DNA from: Cycas panzhihuaensis
Taxonomy: Eukaryota; Cycadophyta
DNA length: 64,000 bases
Direction: 5' to 3'
Assembly: GCA_023213395.1 (NCBI GenBank)
Contig: CM041465.1
Coordinates: 112,723,741 to 112,787,740, forward strand
The position numbers were made by a program, and so were the translations under genes. Below, piece after piece: positions 33,750 to 46,699 of this stretch. Position 1 is the stretch's first letter; every line of letters starts with the position of its first letter. Under the pieces are notes generated by a model, which worked only from the letters and a program-made list of their open reading frames with translations, did no database searches and had not been told where the DNA came from.

Positions 33750-36700
33750 GGCTATGGGGATAACCTTGGAGAAGGTGAGCTTCTTGAAGAACTTAAGGTA
33801 ATGAATCATTGAAGAACTCAAGGAAGAATAAATGGTCATTAAATAACCTAAGGAAGGAAAAGAAGTTGTTGAAAATGATAAGGAATAAGAGTTATTTTCC
33901 TCAAGTTTAATAGGACACCATACTAAAGATGATTAGTACATAGATTTAGAATGTTCTACTCATATGGTACATAATAAAAAAATATTTAAAAGGTTAGACA
34001 TTGCTCATACAAGTAGTATTATCTTTAGTAATAACTCCTCTAATGAAGGGAAAGCCATGGGAGATGTCTCTATTCAAGTAGGCAAGTGCATAGGTGATGG
34101 GTTAGATGTTCCTACACTCAAGAAGAATCTACTTTCAATAGGTTAGATGATGGAATAATAACTTAGAGTTGTATTTAACAATGGAGAATGCATAATAATG
34201 AATTAAAAAAAACTTATAAAATTATGATTAATGGGTAAATAACTAAAGATAAACCTTTTAAACTTGTCATCCCTCTAAACAATCTTTATGCCTTCAAGGT
34301 ATCTTGTGAAGGGAGTAGAATGTAGCATTTTAAATTTTAGCATGTTAACTAAAATAGTTTGTCCCTGATTCAAAGGAAGCAAATGGTGATTGAACTAGCT
34401 AATATAGAGGAAGATAAAAATTTAAGAGAGTTGCATTTTGGGAAATAGTATAAAGGTAGTTTCTTATAAGGAAGCATAAGAGTAAGTGACCCTCTTTAAT
34501 TAGTGCATAAAAATTTATGTAGTCCCATGGATGAATTATCTTTTGGAAAATTAAAATACTTTATGACTTTCATAGACGATTACTCATGGATAACTTAGGT
34601 TTATTTTCTTTATAAAAAAGTGAGGCCTTTAGAACATTTGTTGAATTTAAGGTCATGATGTAAATACAAAGTAGTTATATGATCTTATGTGTAAAATTTA
34701 ATAATAGGGAAGAGCTTATATCTCATTAGCTTACTGATTTTTATGCATAATATGGGATAAAATAGTAATTTATAAACCACTACACTTTGGAACAAAATAA
34801 GGTTACAAAAATAAAGAATAAAGAAATTATTGAAATGCATAAGTCTATGTTAAAGAAACTTAATAATATTCTTTGGGAAGAAGTTATAATTGCAATTATT
34901 TACTTATTGAATAAATACACTACAAAATCAATGGATAGAAAGACTTTTAGACAATCTTAGACAAACCACATGCCTAATGTTGAACACTTAAGAGTGTTTA
35001 GGTACATTACTTATGCCCACAATCTAGATCAAAAGAGAACAAAGATAGAAGATAAAAGTATTAAGTGCATCCTTATTATTTATTTTTTTAATTTAATATC
35101 ATATAAATTTTTTGATCTAGTTGAAAGGAAAATAGTCATAAGTAGAGATTTGATATTTAGAGTAGAAGGAATTATCAAGATGACTTAGAGAAAGATGAAG
35201 AGAAGAGGATGATAGTTAAAATTAAACCAAGTCCATGTAACTAAACATCTATACCAAATATAGGTTAGGACAACATCGATGAAGTATTGATACAAATTGA
35301 CCATCAACATCAAGACAAAGAATTAAATGGAAGAGAAGGACCCATGGTTCTTTGTGCATGTTAGATACAAATTCTAGAATGAGAACTACAATAACTATGG
35401 TAAATATTACCTTAATGAATCAAGCAATGGAATCTAATAACCTCATTCTTTTGAAGAGGCTAGTTATGGTTTACTATATGAGAGTAGGTTAGTAGGTAGT
35501 AAGTCAAGGTTAGTGAAGCTTAATGTTAAGGGAATTAAATAATAAAGAAATAGGGGATTGTGGAGCTTGAAGATAAGTGATTATAATATTTTAAGGAGAT
35601 AGTGATGCTTTTTATATAAGTACCCCACTCTATGTTTTATTAAGGTTATATTATATTAATGAATCTTGATTCTATTGAAGCTCAGTATGGTGTGTCTTCA
35701 TTTATGTTTAGTGTATTTCATCTCCATTTTCCACTCCATCCACGTTCATCATTTTTGGGTTTTCTTACTTTTATTTTTCATATTAGAGAGGTAATAGGAT
35801 GCAAACATGTTACATGTGACATCAAATTAAGATTATTTAGTAACTTTATTTTTTCTTTATAGGTTTTAAAGGCATAACTAAGGTTTGGCATATTAAATAA
35901 GTACATTTTTAGGAGTACAAAATCTAGAATTTCTAAAAGGTAATGGTAAATTTGAGATGAAAAAGTCCATTCTATAAATTTTAAGTGATGGGCATAACTT
36001 TTGATACATGTACCAAAATTTACCATTAGAATTATAATTTGAATGCCATTATTATAGTCCATATTTTATACATTCTAGAGATATTTTATTGTAGATATTA
36101 AATTCTAACATTAAGATTTTATAATTTTATAATACTTCATATCATACCTTTTGCTTTATTATAGAAGTTATTTGGACTTTATTTATAAGTCATTTTTGTT
36201 AAGGATTTAATATGTAATTGTAATCAAAATAATAATAATAATAATAAAAGAAAGGATTATACTTATGGGGCTAATAGCTTGTAGACACCCCCCCAACAAT
36301 TTTTATAATGGATCCTCATATTTTAGTAGATATGAATAAAATGTTGTAATCCATAAAGTTTGATTATCACAATCTCTATTACATTATAAAGAAATTATAG
36401 CCTAATTATTATGACCTCTATTATATTGATAAGAACATATCTATTAGTATTAAGTAATTCACTAATAGGTTTAGGGAGGATGCCATGTTGCTTACTATAG
36501 AACCTAAATGTAATAAACTTCCAAATATTATGGCAATTTTAGATAAGCATGTGGAGTACCATGATGAGAAAACTGAAGTCCCTTCACCTACATCTCCAAC
36601 ACATGAAGGAGTGAGAAATTGAATCTACATCACATTAGAGGAAGATAATGTATTACAGGTTGAGTAAAGTGAACTATTCAAAGAAAATGAAAGGATTCAA

Positions 36701-38350
36701 TAAAGAGGGTAACTTTATCAGAAGTTGTCTAGGAGGAATAATAAAAGTATTCAATAGTTGAGATTTTGCATGAGCAGAATCTTTCACCCATCCAACATGA
36801 AATCAAAAAAATCAAATCCTTATAGGTCCATGATTATCCCTACTTGTAATGTGAAAGTGTAAGAAAAAAGTAGAAACTAGTAACATTTAAATTACAAGAT
36901 TATTTGGGCCCTAGTTTTCGTGGATCGCCAATCTAGTATATCATGGGACCATAATTATTTCATGAAGAGACTGAGTCAAATGGGCTACTCTATTCTACTT
37001 ATCACCTAATAAATATTGTATATGATGTTTATCTTCCCTCACCAATAAAGTAAGAGGGAACATTTTTCATTTAAGATCAAACCACTATACTAGACATCAT
37101 GTTAGCAATAGGTGGTGGTCTAATGCATGTTTGCATTAAGATGCTTTGAGGGAAAAGCATCTAAGGAAGGAGGTAATGTAGTGATCTTTCACCACATCGG
37201 AGTAAATTAGTTAGTAAGAGGTTAAGGTTAATGAAGGTTATTATTAATAGAATTAAATAATAAGGAACTAGGGATTACGTAGTTTAAAGGAAAGTGAATA
37301 TGATACTATGAGGAGAGGATGAGACTTTTACTATAAATAGCCCAATTTATGTATTTTTGATGTTATGTTAATTTAGTAAATCTTAGTTTACTTGAAGCTC
37401 ATTATAATGTGTTTTCATTTCTCTTTGGTACACTTCATCTCTATTTTCCACTCTATCTACCACCATTATTTCTGGGTTTTATTACTCTTATTTTACATAT
37501 TAGATAGGTAATAGGGTGAAAGCTTACTAAAATAGCAAAAGTAATGAATCAAGAAAGGCTATGGAGTATGAGTACGAAGCCTTAGTAAGAAAGAATACTT
37601 AGGACATAGTTAATTTACCACTTGGAAATAATATGATTAAGGCTAATAAGATTTATGAAAATAAGTATAGATTAGATGGAAAAGTCAAAAAATATAAAGT
37701 GTGACTTGTTTCTCAGGGATATTTATAAAAGGAAGGCATTGCATTTAATGAGACATTTGTACCTATTGGAAGGATCAATATAGTTAGAATTATTATTGCA
37801 TAACCTTCACAAAATTTAGGTCATTTATTAGATGAATGCTAAAACTGCCTTCCTTAATGATTATGTCAATGAGAAAATTTATATTGAAAAACCTAATTGT
37901 TTTAAAATTAAGGGTCTAAAAGATAATGTATACATGTTAAAGAAAGCATTGTATGGACTTAAATAATCTCCAAGACCTTGGTATTCAAGGATTAATAAGC
38001 ACTTAAAAACTAAAGGATTACTAAACAGTCAATTGGATCCCAACTTATATGTTAAGTCTGAAGGAAATTTAATATTGATGGTTTGTCTATATGTTGATTA
38101 CCTCATTTATATTAGAAACAATGAACTATTATTCGGTCAATTCAAGATGAACATATGTGATAAATTTAAAATGTTTGACTTAGGTAAAATACATTATTTC
38201 TTAGGGATAAAGGTTTAGCAAGAAGGCAATGGTATGTTTTTTTCTCAAATGAAAGTATAGTTCAAATATTCTACGTAAATTCAACATGGATAATTGTAAA
38301 CTAGTTTCTACACCTATAAAAGTTGGGCTAAAGTTTCTAACTTAATTATG
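33750..38350 (+). pseudogene. Third-family copia pol pseudogene, split by a nested LTR element at 35459-37521
   Basis: Left part: protease C-terminus 'DVPTLKKNLLSIG' (34105-34143); integrase core 'FMTFIDDYSW' (34560-34590), 'YLLNKYTTKSMDRKTF' (34900-34950), 'VEHLRVFRYITYAHN' and 'KCILIIYF' (34978-35085), 'VISRDLIF' (35130-35160) and the linker ending 'HSFEEA' (about 35440-35458). Right part: RT from 'AMEYEYEALVRKNT' (about 37557) through 'ENKYRLDGKVKKYKV', 'AFNETFVPIGRINIV', 'LKKALYGLK' and 'DPNLYVKSEGN' to 'HYFLGIKV' (38214) and 'MDNCKLVSTPIK' (38285-38325). The catalytic box reads YVDY, not YVDD (38090-38101). RNase H is missing; repeat X starts at about 38353. Different family from Elements 1 and 2. 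Confidence 0.88.
35459..37521 (+). mobile_element. Short LTR retroelement (2.06 kb) nested in the third copia element
   Basis: Two direct repeats of about 345 bp (35459-35803 and 37177-37521) share long blocks, for example 'gaattaaataataa' (35532 and 37248) and 'catctctattttccactc' type sequence (35723 and 37437). The right copy starts tgtagtgatc after the purine-rich ctaaggaaggaggtaa, a gypsy-like LTR start and PPT. The insertion falls exactly between the copia integrase linker and RT. The 1.37-kb interior has no recognisable gag or pol; near 37130-37175 it resembles the tail before a gypsy 3' LTR. No clean TSD seen. A deletion derivative or non-autonomous element. Confidence 0.75.
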
Positions 38351-38352
38351 GT

Positions 38353-38545
38353 CAAAATATTTAATAATACATTATAAAAGGGATATTATTAATACTTGAA
38401 ATAAATAATGGTTTATTAATGTATATAAGTATATTAATGAAAGGCTAATTAAGGATTAGTTTGGTAGTTAAGCCACCACTTGATGTATAAATAGGTTATA
38501 TAAGTGAGGTATTATATCATAAATGACTAGCTATGAGGGATTACT
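38353..38545 (+). repeat. Repeat X, copy 1 (LTR-like, with TATA box)
   Basis: About 190 bp similar to 43964-44160, beginning 'tggtcaaaatatttaataata' and containing 'tataaataggttatataag', a good TATA-type promoter element, then 'attatatcataaatg'. It follows the broken RT of the third copia element directly. Probably a U3 segment of an LTR. Confidence 0.6.
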
Positions 38546-39108
38546 AAAGAAATGATGTATTGATTTGAGGCTAGTAGCCTTCAATACCCATCAACCATTT
38601 AATCTCTTTTGTTAATAAATAATGGTATTCTTACTCACATTTGTATTTTCTTATTTCTATTATTTACTCTATTCTTATGAATTTGGTTTTATCTAATATC
38701 TTAATTTTATCATATTAATGGAAGAATGGTGAATGTTATATGATTAATTATGCTATCTTTACTACAAGGACATGTTTGTGGACTAAGGCCTTAAGGCCCT
38801 AACTAGCTAATATTTAGTGACATTATTAATATAAGAATTTAAAGGGTTTCCCTTGATTCCATTCATATTATGATTATCTTGGTGATAGTAATAGGATCAG
38901 AAGCATGTAAGTCAAGACTAGTTGGATTATTAGATAAAGATCAATTTGAGATCAAGATTTTATAATGATTTTAAAGATAAAATAAAGATGTGGTTGTATG
39001 ATTTTTTCCAAATCAACATTATCAATAAATGTAATAAATAATGAATTAATATTGAAGCTAATAAAAGATCAACAATCAAGAAAATAAAGGTGAATTTGAA
39101 CTCAAGTT
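38546..39108. other. AT-rich sequence without a recognised gene
   Basis: Lies between repeat X and the LINE. It ends with the left copy of the LINE target-site duplication (39109-39125). Confidence 0.4.
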
Positions 39109-39125
39109 ATCCATTATTTAAGTTA

Positions 39126-41210
39126 TGCCCATTAGGGCCCTTCCAACTTGGTATCTAGGTATGCCCCTATTTGTGGGCAAAATGAAAACGTACCTGTGGA
39201 ATCTGATCATTAGTTGGGTGTAAAGGAAGTTAGCTAGTTGGAAAGGGGCCTTATTGAGTTAGGTTGAGAAACTCTAATTGCTGTTGGCATCCCTTCAGAG
39301 CATTCCCACTTATAAGATGTCTTTGCTCAAGTGTCCTGTGAAGGTCATAAATACCTTAGAGACTATCCAAAAAGCTTCGTGTGGTTTGGGGATGAGGATA
39401 GGGAGAAAATCCACTTGGTCTCCTAGGAGAAAGTGTGCTTTCCAAAATGGGTGGGAGGCCTGAATGTAAAGGACATAACTTACTTCAATAGGGCTCTAAT
39501 CTCCAAACTAGGATGGAGCCTTGCTACTAAGGAGGAGAGGTCTTGGTATAAGATTATTGCTAGTAAATACCTTAAGGATAATCAAATTTTAAATTATACC
39601 CCCTCTAGAAAATAAGGATTGACTATTTATAGGAGCCTAGTGTTTATGAGGAAGACACTAGCGATGAGGGCCTATTGGTGTTTAGGTGATGGAAAATCTA
39701 TTGATTTTTGGGAGGACACCTAGTGTGACAATACCCAACTGAAAAACAGACCTATCCTTACCTCCCTGTAGGCAAAATGTGAGATCCTTTATGGGAGAAA
39801 GGTGGAAGATTACTTGAAGATCTAGGAAGATAAGAAGAAATGGAGGAGTTTTGAAGAAATATCCCATGTTTAGGATAGAGTGCATAAAATAATAGTTCTG
39901 AGGAACAAGATATACATTCCTACATTTCCAAAGGAAGATGCCCTAGTCTAGCCTGGGTCCCTGTTGGGGACCTATATAGTCAAATCTAGATATCTATTTT
40001 TGATTTTAGAGAGAGGCCTTATTGGGAATAAGTTCTTAGGTGGGGTGTGGAATATGGGGTTAATCCTAAAGATTTCCATTTTTTTATGGTTGTCTCTCAA
40101 GAATAAGATTCTTACCTTAGATAATCTAAGGAAGAGAGGCTTCTCATTGGCAAATATATGTACTCTTTATTTTTAGGAGGAGGAGTCCCTAGATCACATT
40201 TTCTTGCACTGTACCTACACAAGGGAGGTATGATTGAAGTTGTGGAGATCCTTCTAGGTTTTTTAGATCCTTCTTAAAATTGTTAAGATTCTAACTGAGA
40301 CTCAAGTTTACCCCTTTAGATGTAGGACCCTAAGATCTTTGTGGATATCATCTTTACCTATGTTGGTATAGAATATTTGGAAAGAAAGAAATAGGAACAT
40401 CTTCCGAGATAAAAGAATGAATAAGAAAAAACCTTTTAGGACCATTATGGTGGCCCTAAAAGAGACTCTTAAGGAGAAGGAGGAAGTCTCAATCTATCCT
40501 AAGGATAGGAAGGTCCTTACAAACAGGAGGCATCAAGAATATTAAAGTTAAATCTTTCAAGATGAGGCAAGGAATTTAGACCCCCCCACCCCAAGACTAG
40601 GTTAAGGTAAAATTTCATGGAGTGTCAAAAGGAAACCTTAGTAAGGCCAGAGGCAGTGGGATATGCAAAGATAGATAAGGTAAGATTATCTGGGTTTTTG
40701 TGGAATATTATGGAACTTAAGCAAATCATAAGGTAGAGCTTGAAGTGATGCATAAAGCTATGGACTTGGTTTTTAGAGAGGGTTGCCTGAGAGTCATAGT
40801 GGAAGGGGATTCAATGAATATGATAAAATTAATTAGAAGGGAAGTGGAGTCAGACTAGAAGCATCAAACTATGATAAATGATGTGAAGCTAATACTTCAA
40901 AGTAGAGATAATATTCAGGTGAGCCATACTTATAGGGAAGGAAATAGGATTACTGACAGGTGAGCTAACTGGGGTGTCTAATTTAGAAGATTTGAGGTCT
41001 GGAAGGATGATCTTCCTCAAGAGATTATGGGTCTAGCTAGAAAGGATTTGGCGGTTTAAGATCCAATGGTGATTAGCTGATATGATAAACTATTTCAGAT
41101 AGCTAAGTCATGGGCTTATCACAACTGATCTTTGGTGCCACTCTATAATATCTTGTATAGGGGTTGGGGACCCCTTCTAACCCCCCATTTATTTAAACCT
41201 TATGAAAAAA
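39126..41210 (+). mobile_element. 5'-truncated LINE (L1-type) with 17-bp TSD
   Basis: Plus-strand frames give the end of non-LTR ORF2. RT C-terminus: 'LPTWYLGMPL' (39140-39170), 'VQRKLASWKGALLS'-like, 'SIPTYKMSLLKCPVKV', 'VGGLNVKDITYFNRALISKL' (39448-39507). zf-RVT: 'ILTLDNLRKRGFSLANICTL' with 'DHIFLHCTYTREV' (40108-40230). Ribonuclease H-like domain: 'WVFVEYYGTQANHK', 'AMDLVFREGCLRVIVEGDSM' (about 40690-40820). Several stops and frameshifts. It is flanked by identical atccattatttaagtta at 39109-39125 and 41211-41227, with a short A-rich tail gaaaaaa before the right copy. This is a standard target-primed insertion. Confidence 0.92.
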
Positions 41211-41227
41211 ATCCATTATTTAAGTTA

Positions 41228-43963
41228 ATATTTGATGGGAGATCAATATTTTAAAGTTAGTACTTTATTACCTATTATACTAGTTGAAGTAAAAGCTATA
41301 AACATACACCAAACTCTCTTTGAGTAGATATTAAATCAATAAAGAATGACAATGATGGATTATTTATGATTTGATAAAGTGGTAAAAATTTAAAGTTAAT
41401 ATTTGATGTCTAGATAATGTTAGAAGATATGGATCACTATATATAGAGTACGATATAAATCTATATTTGGTAGAAAACATTCTACTAGTCAATTACCTTT
41501 ATCTTGATAATAAAGAAGGAAATCACATGACATTTTTGAGATATATCATTTATAAATTGCCAATTATAGAAATATAAGTCAAGGAAGAATTGTGTAATAT
41601 GAAGCTATTGAGTAGAAGCCTATGTCAAGTTAACAAAGGTAAAAGAAGGAAATTATTATGAAAGATAGATGAATATATTGACAAAGGGTTAGTAATGTGA
41701 TAACACTATCAAAGCTATAATCACTGATGTTGATTATTCCATGTTGATATTGTGACATTATCTCATAAAACAACCATTATGTTGATAATGCTTAGAATTT
41801 AATAATAGATACTTGTTAAGAATCTATACATGGGGCTATGAAGTTTTATAGTTTTTTGTTAAGTCTTATTCATTTCATTGACATTTAGATAACTTCCCCA
41901 TTAAAACTATGATAAACTAGTATGTTGATATTGAATTCAAAGTTAGAATAATTATAGAAACTACTTAGTTAATATTAATGCTAAACATCACATTAACAAG
42001 CATTAGAAGAATAACATTTAACATAGATTATGACTCTATGATCATCGATGATGTTGAGTAGAGTATGAGCATCATTTTATATTAACGAGATAATAATATT
42101 GTTTTGATAAAGAAATCATAATGATAAGGTTGATAATATCATTGAATATTTTGATAAAGGAATGACAATGATAAAGTCAACAACATGGTTGGATATTATA
42201 TCAAAACATGAGTGATAATACTAAGTTAATGCTATAGTATTATGCTAAGATTAGTAATGGATGTTATGATATTATGACATAAGTAACACCATGTTGATCA
42301 TGTTGATTGTGTTTTATTATTATAGTTTGAGATAAGACACCCTTGCAGTTTATTAATCTAAGATTTCAAGACACTATCTTTGATAGAATATTGATGACAT
42401 CATTTTTATAAGATGTTTTATGAATTGATAAAGGGAAATCTAGAAAGCTTTTATGTAGTAAGAGTCATAGATTGAGAAGAAATCTTAGAGGAAAATAACT
42501 TCATGGAACTACTCTAGTAATTTTTTCTTAGGACAAATGTAATTTTTATGGTATCATAATAATACATTTGATAAGAAGATAATGATGATTATTTCTACTA
42601 GAGCACATATTTTAAATTGATTTAAAACATAGATTAATCCCTCATAGTCACTACTAGAATCCATTGGAAAGTTATCACTAATTCCTAGTATTAATTTGAT
42701 GTAAGTTAATTTAGAGACTATGATAATTTACTTCCATCGATAATGAAAGTTTCATAAATAAAAGTGTGATATAGTTAAGATATCAACACTAGCAAAATCA
42801 TATTACGATATATGATGCCAAATAATGATTCTTGAGGACTAAAAAATTTAATTTGATGATATTATTAAGGAGTTATCTCAATTATAGATTATAAAGGGTT
42901 GTCATAATCACATTAAAGTTTTTATCAAATACTAAATGACAATAAGGATAACATACTTCAGTGTATTGTACACTATAGGAGAGAGATTTTTTTGTTTGTT
43001 GTTATTTATATAATGTCTTTGATTATATACAATACTGTCAAGCAAGTTATATACCTTCCTTATTTTTATAAAAATGACCAGTATTCTTGTAGGCTTGGTT
43101 AGTTAAACATAATATCTAGCCATGCTAGGAGCCTATGTATAATATTGATATGTGATTGCAATATGTATTATCAAGAGGACTTCAAAATAATGAAGGATAA
43201 GTGTGACCTTATGTATTGAGGGAGAAATCAAAATATAAGTGAAGACACAAGTATAAAGTATATGAGTTTTTCTATCTCAGCCCAAGTTAGGTTTTTCTCA
43301 TCTATTAGTAAGATACACTAATAAATTTAAAATCAATATCCTCATGTAGCATTATTTCTACTCAAGTAATAATGAACCTAGTGAATGAATACTTGGTTTG
43401 ATGGAACAACTCTCTCTAGTAATTATTTAGACCACTAAGATGATATGATAGTCGTGGATTGGCTTAAAACCCCTAATAAGATAATGAGCTAATTAGTTTA
43501 AGGGTTATCATAAACCCCCCGTCTTTGAATAAGATGAGATATAGGTTAGGATTTTTGTTACTTAATCACTTGGATGTATGATTCAATATAAGTACCATGA
43601 CCTCGTTGATAGACAATGCAATAGCCAAATTATTACTTAATTATTGGTACATCTTAGATTTGATACCTGCTAGTTTATAATAGGATATAGATATTAATCA
43701 ATATCATAATGAAGATTGATAATGAACCATATATCTAAAGTACTTCCTAGAGAACTATTAAATCTAGCAACTTGTTACCCATACCGATTGGTTGATGGAT
43801 GATCCTTTATATAGATATCATTGACTAGTATTATCATATAGATACATACTAGTTTTTATAGGCCTATGTAACTTATTAAGCCTATAAGAAGTATTGGATT
43901 TGATTATTTTTAGGATGGAATATATTTTAAGTCTCAAAATGATATTTGTTGTAAAAGGGCAAT
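41228..43963. other. AT-rich intergenic DNA, no gene seen
   Basis: Many short similar phrases around 'gttgat(a)' between about 41650 and 42350 give a vaguely repetitive look, but no unit length is clear. No coding block or LTR pair recognised. Confidence 0.4.
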
Positions 43964-44160
43964 GGTTAAAATACTTAATAATATAGTAGAAATGAAGGAT
44001 CATTAGTACTTATATTAAATAAGGATTAATCAATGCAAGTAAGCACATTAATGAAAGATTGGCTAAGGATTAATTAGGTACTTAAACCACCTAATTACTA
44101 TATAAATAGATTACATAAGTGACTTATTATATCATAAATGTGTAGTTATTATTAAAATAT
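43964..44160 (+). repeat. Repeat X, copy 2
   Basis: Similar to 38353-38545 over about 190 bp in the same orientation: 'atggttaaaatacttaataata' start, 'ctatataaataga' TATA-like box, 'attatatcataaatg' end. The copies lie 5.6 kb apart and may be the LTRs of one decayed element into which the LINE inserted, or two independent fragments. Confidence 0.6.
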
Positions 44161-46699
44161 AATAACTCTTATGCACTCTTACACACTTTACTCAGATGAA
44201 GTTCAAATGTATTTAAGTTATGACTTTATGTTATACTTTTTAATAGAGGGTTATCACCCTACTTTAGCCTCATAACTATTGAATGAGATGCATATAATAT
44301 AACAACTAATGAAGTGTGAGCATGTGAGGTCTAATCCACATCCACCATTTGTAAATTGATAAGCATTAAGCCCTTTATAAACTAAGGCCATATCCATACT
44401 CATCTAGTTACATAGAGAGGTAGTAAGGGTTGTATATTTAGTGAGAGTTAAAACTCTACCAAAATCTTGTCTTAGATATCATATAATTTGATCTGTTATT
44501 ATTTTAGATTAGAGCCAATTTGTAATCCTTCAACATATTATGTTCACTTGAATATGTTCATAATATATTTAATGAATTTATATCTATTGGATATTGAGAA
44601 TAAAGATCTTAACGTTTATTTTTAGGTGTTAAATTAATTAATTTCTTTCATTTAGTATTAGAATAATGTTTCTCTTCCTTTCACTACAAAGCACTCATCT
44701 TGCTACAGGTTTATTGGATTAATCATTAATTGGAGAAGAATAATCATTCTGTTATGAAAAATAGAACCCCATTTGCAAAGTTCATTTGATCCCATTTATT
44801 TTCATTTAGTATATATGTAAACCATTCATTTCATTTTGTTCTTGTCCATTTTCTCTATTTTATTTTTATATGAAACCCTTGTGACTATAGGATAACTATA
44901 AATTGCATGACCACCTATATCAACCCATGTGATGACTAGTTGTGATTGTGAAACATCATGTGAATACCCTACTCCATGATATACTCTCTTGTGTGACCTC
45001 CTCAATTATTATTATGACCTATGGCATGATCATCCACTTGAGTCCCTCTACCTTGAGTGAAGACTATTCTATCTACTACCATTAATGCCCATATTCATTA
45101 ATATATAAAGACTTGAAGATATTGCAACCCCATAACATGAGGATCCTCTATATATTATTGCTAAAGTATAACTTTATTTTGTATTCTTATATGACTTGTT
45201 TCTATCTATCTATAATTATTGATGGAGACATTTACTAATGCTCATCCATGGTATTTATGTTGATCAAATGAATTTCAAGTTACACCATTAATTCATTCCT
45301 TATGCCATGCTCCTCTACATCAACTATCATCTTCACATGGCTATGGAAGTTTTGTTTTATAATTATCTTATATAAAGCTCCTCCATTATTGATCCAAGTG
45401 TCTTAAGCTCTCTCGAGCACTATCAATTGATTATGAAGTAGATCAATCAGATATTTGATTGAGATCTTAATGATTTTCATTGAAATTTATCATTATAGAT
45501 TACTACTTAAAGGACATTCATATTTGTGAAATTCTATATTAGTATATATATATTTTATAAAGTTTTAATTTAATTAAGTTAAATCAGAAATTTGATTAAA
45601 CTTTATGGAGCCTATCTTGGACAAGCATGTGGTTATATGAAGTGCCCTAATGACTAAGGACTAATTTTTCAAAGGGGTTAAATCCCATCTCAATTAAAAT
45701 TTTCATTCATGAGGAGCTTGTTGCATAGTTTTTGTGATATCTTCTCAACCAAGTTTTTGTTTTCCAAGTTGTCTAAACTCAAAATTTTGACTAAGAGAAC
45801 TTTAGTTTGGAGTATAATTTAGCATATTCTATTCTAAATAAACCTTTTTTTTACTTTATCTTATTTTTTTAAAGCATTTTTTCATTAATTAAAAGTATTA
45901 AATACATTTTTAAGGGGATTTTTTTAATTACAAGCATAGTTCAAACCATTTGTTCATCATTTGAGAAACATTATTTACTTCCTTTTAGTTAATGATATGT
46001 GGTATTTTCTTGTTGCAAGTGTTTTTCTTATTCAAGGAAGGATTATTTTGTCCACCTTCTAGTAGTGGCCCCTTCCTTATTAAGTACTCTAAACCATTAC
46101 CTTTATTTTTAATATTTATTTATTACTTTTTAAATAAAGTCTCATATCTTAAAATCATTAAAAAATTATATTCTTGCCTTTAAATAATACTACTTTAAAA
46201 AGTAATTGGAACTTAAAATATTAAATAAGATAATCTCTAAATTAAATTATTTAAACTACTAATCATATAAGGGGAATAGTTAGGAACCCTAAAGTAATCA
46301 CTCTTACACATATGAGTTGCATTCATATGGATAAGTAGGCCATAGGGCAACTTGTTATCAAGTGTATTAAGTGACAAATAAAGGTGTAATCCTTTTCCTT
46401 TGGTGTTTGCAGGCCAAGTAAGACTTAGAGGAGGTTAGTGCCTTAATTTTAGTCCATCAATTGATCTATTGTTTCATAAAAATCTAGCATAGGTGGATTC
46501 ATAGTATTAGTGAGGTAGTTAATCCTTCTATACTCATTTATTGAGTTATATCAAGCTTAATTTGTTTATATACTAATATGTATAGAGTCCCTAAATTGTC
46601 ATCTTTGGGTAGCTACCACTAAACATAATAATAATTAAGGGATTCCTTAGAGATATTAAAACTTTATCATTATAGTTTAGTAGCTCACTAGGTAAATAG
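44161..46699. other. AT-rich DNA, no gene recognised; right end may be gag of the fourth copia element
   Basis: No frame or motif I can support. T-rich runs near 45840-45900. Copia gag could begin anywhere in 46300-46800, but no start is evident. Confidence 0.35.
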
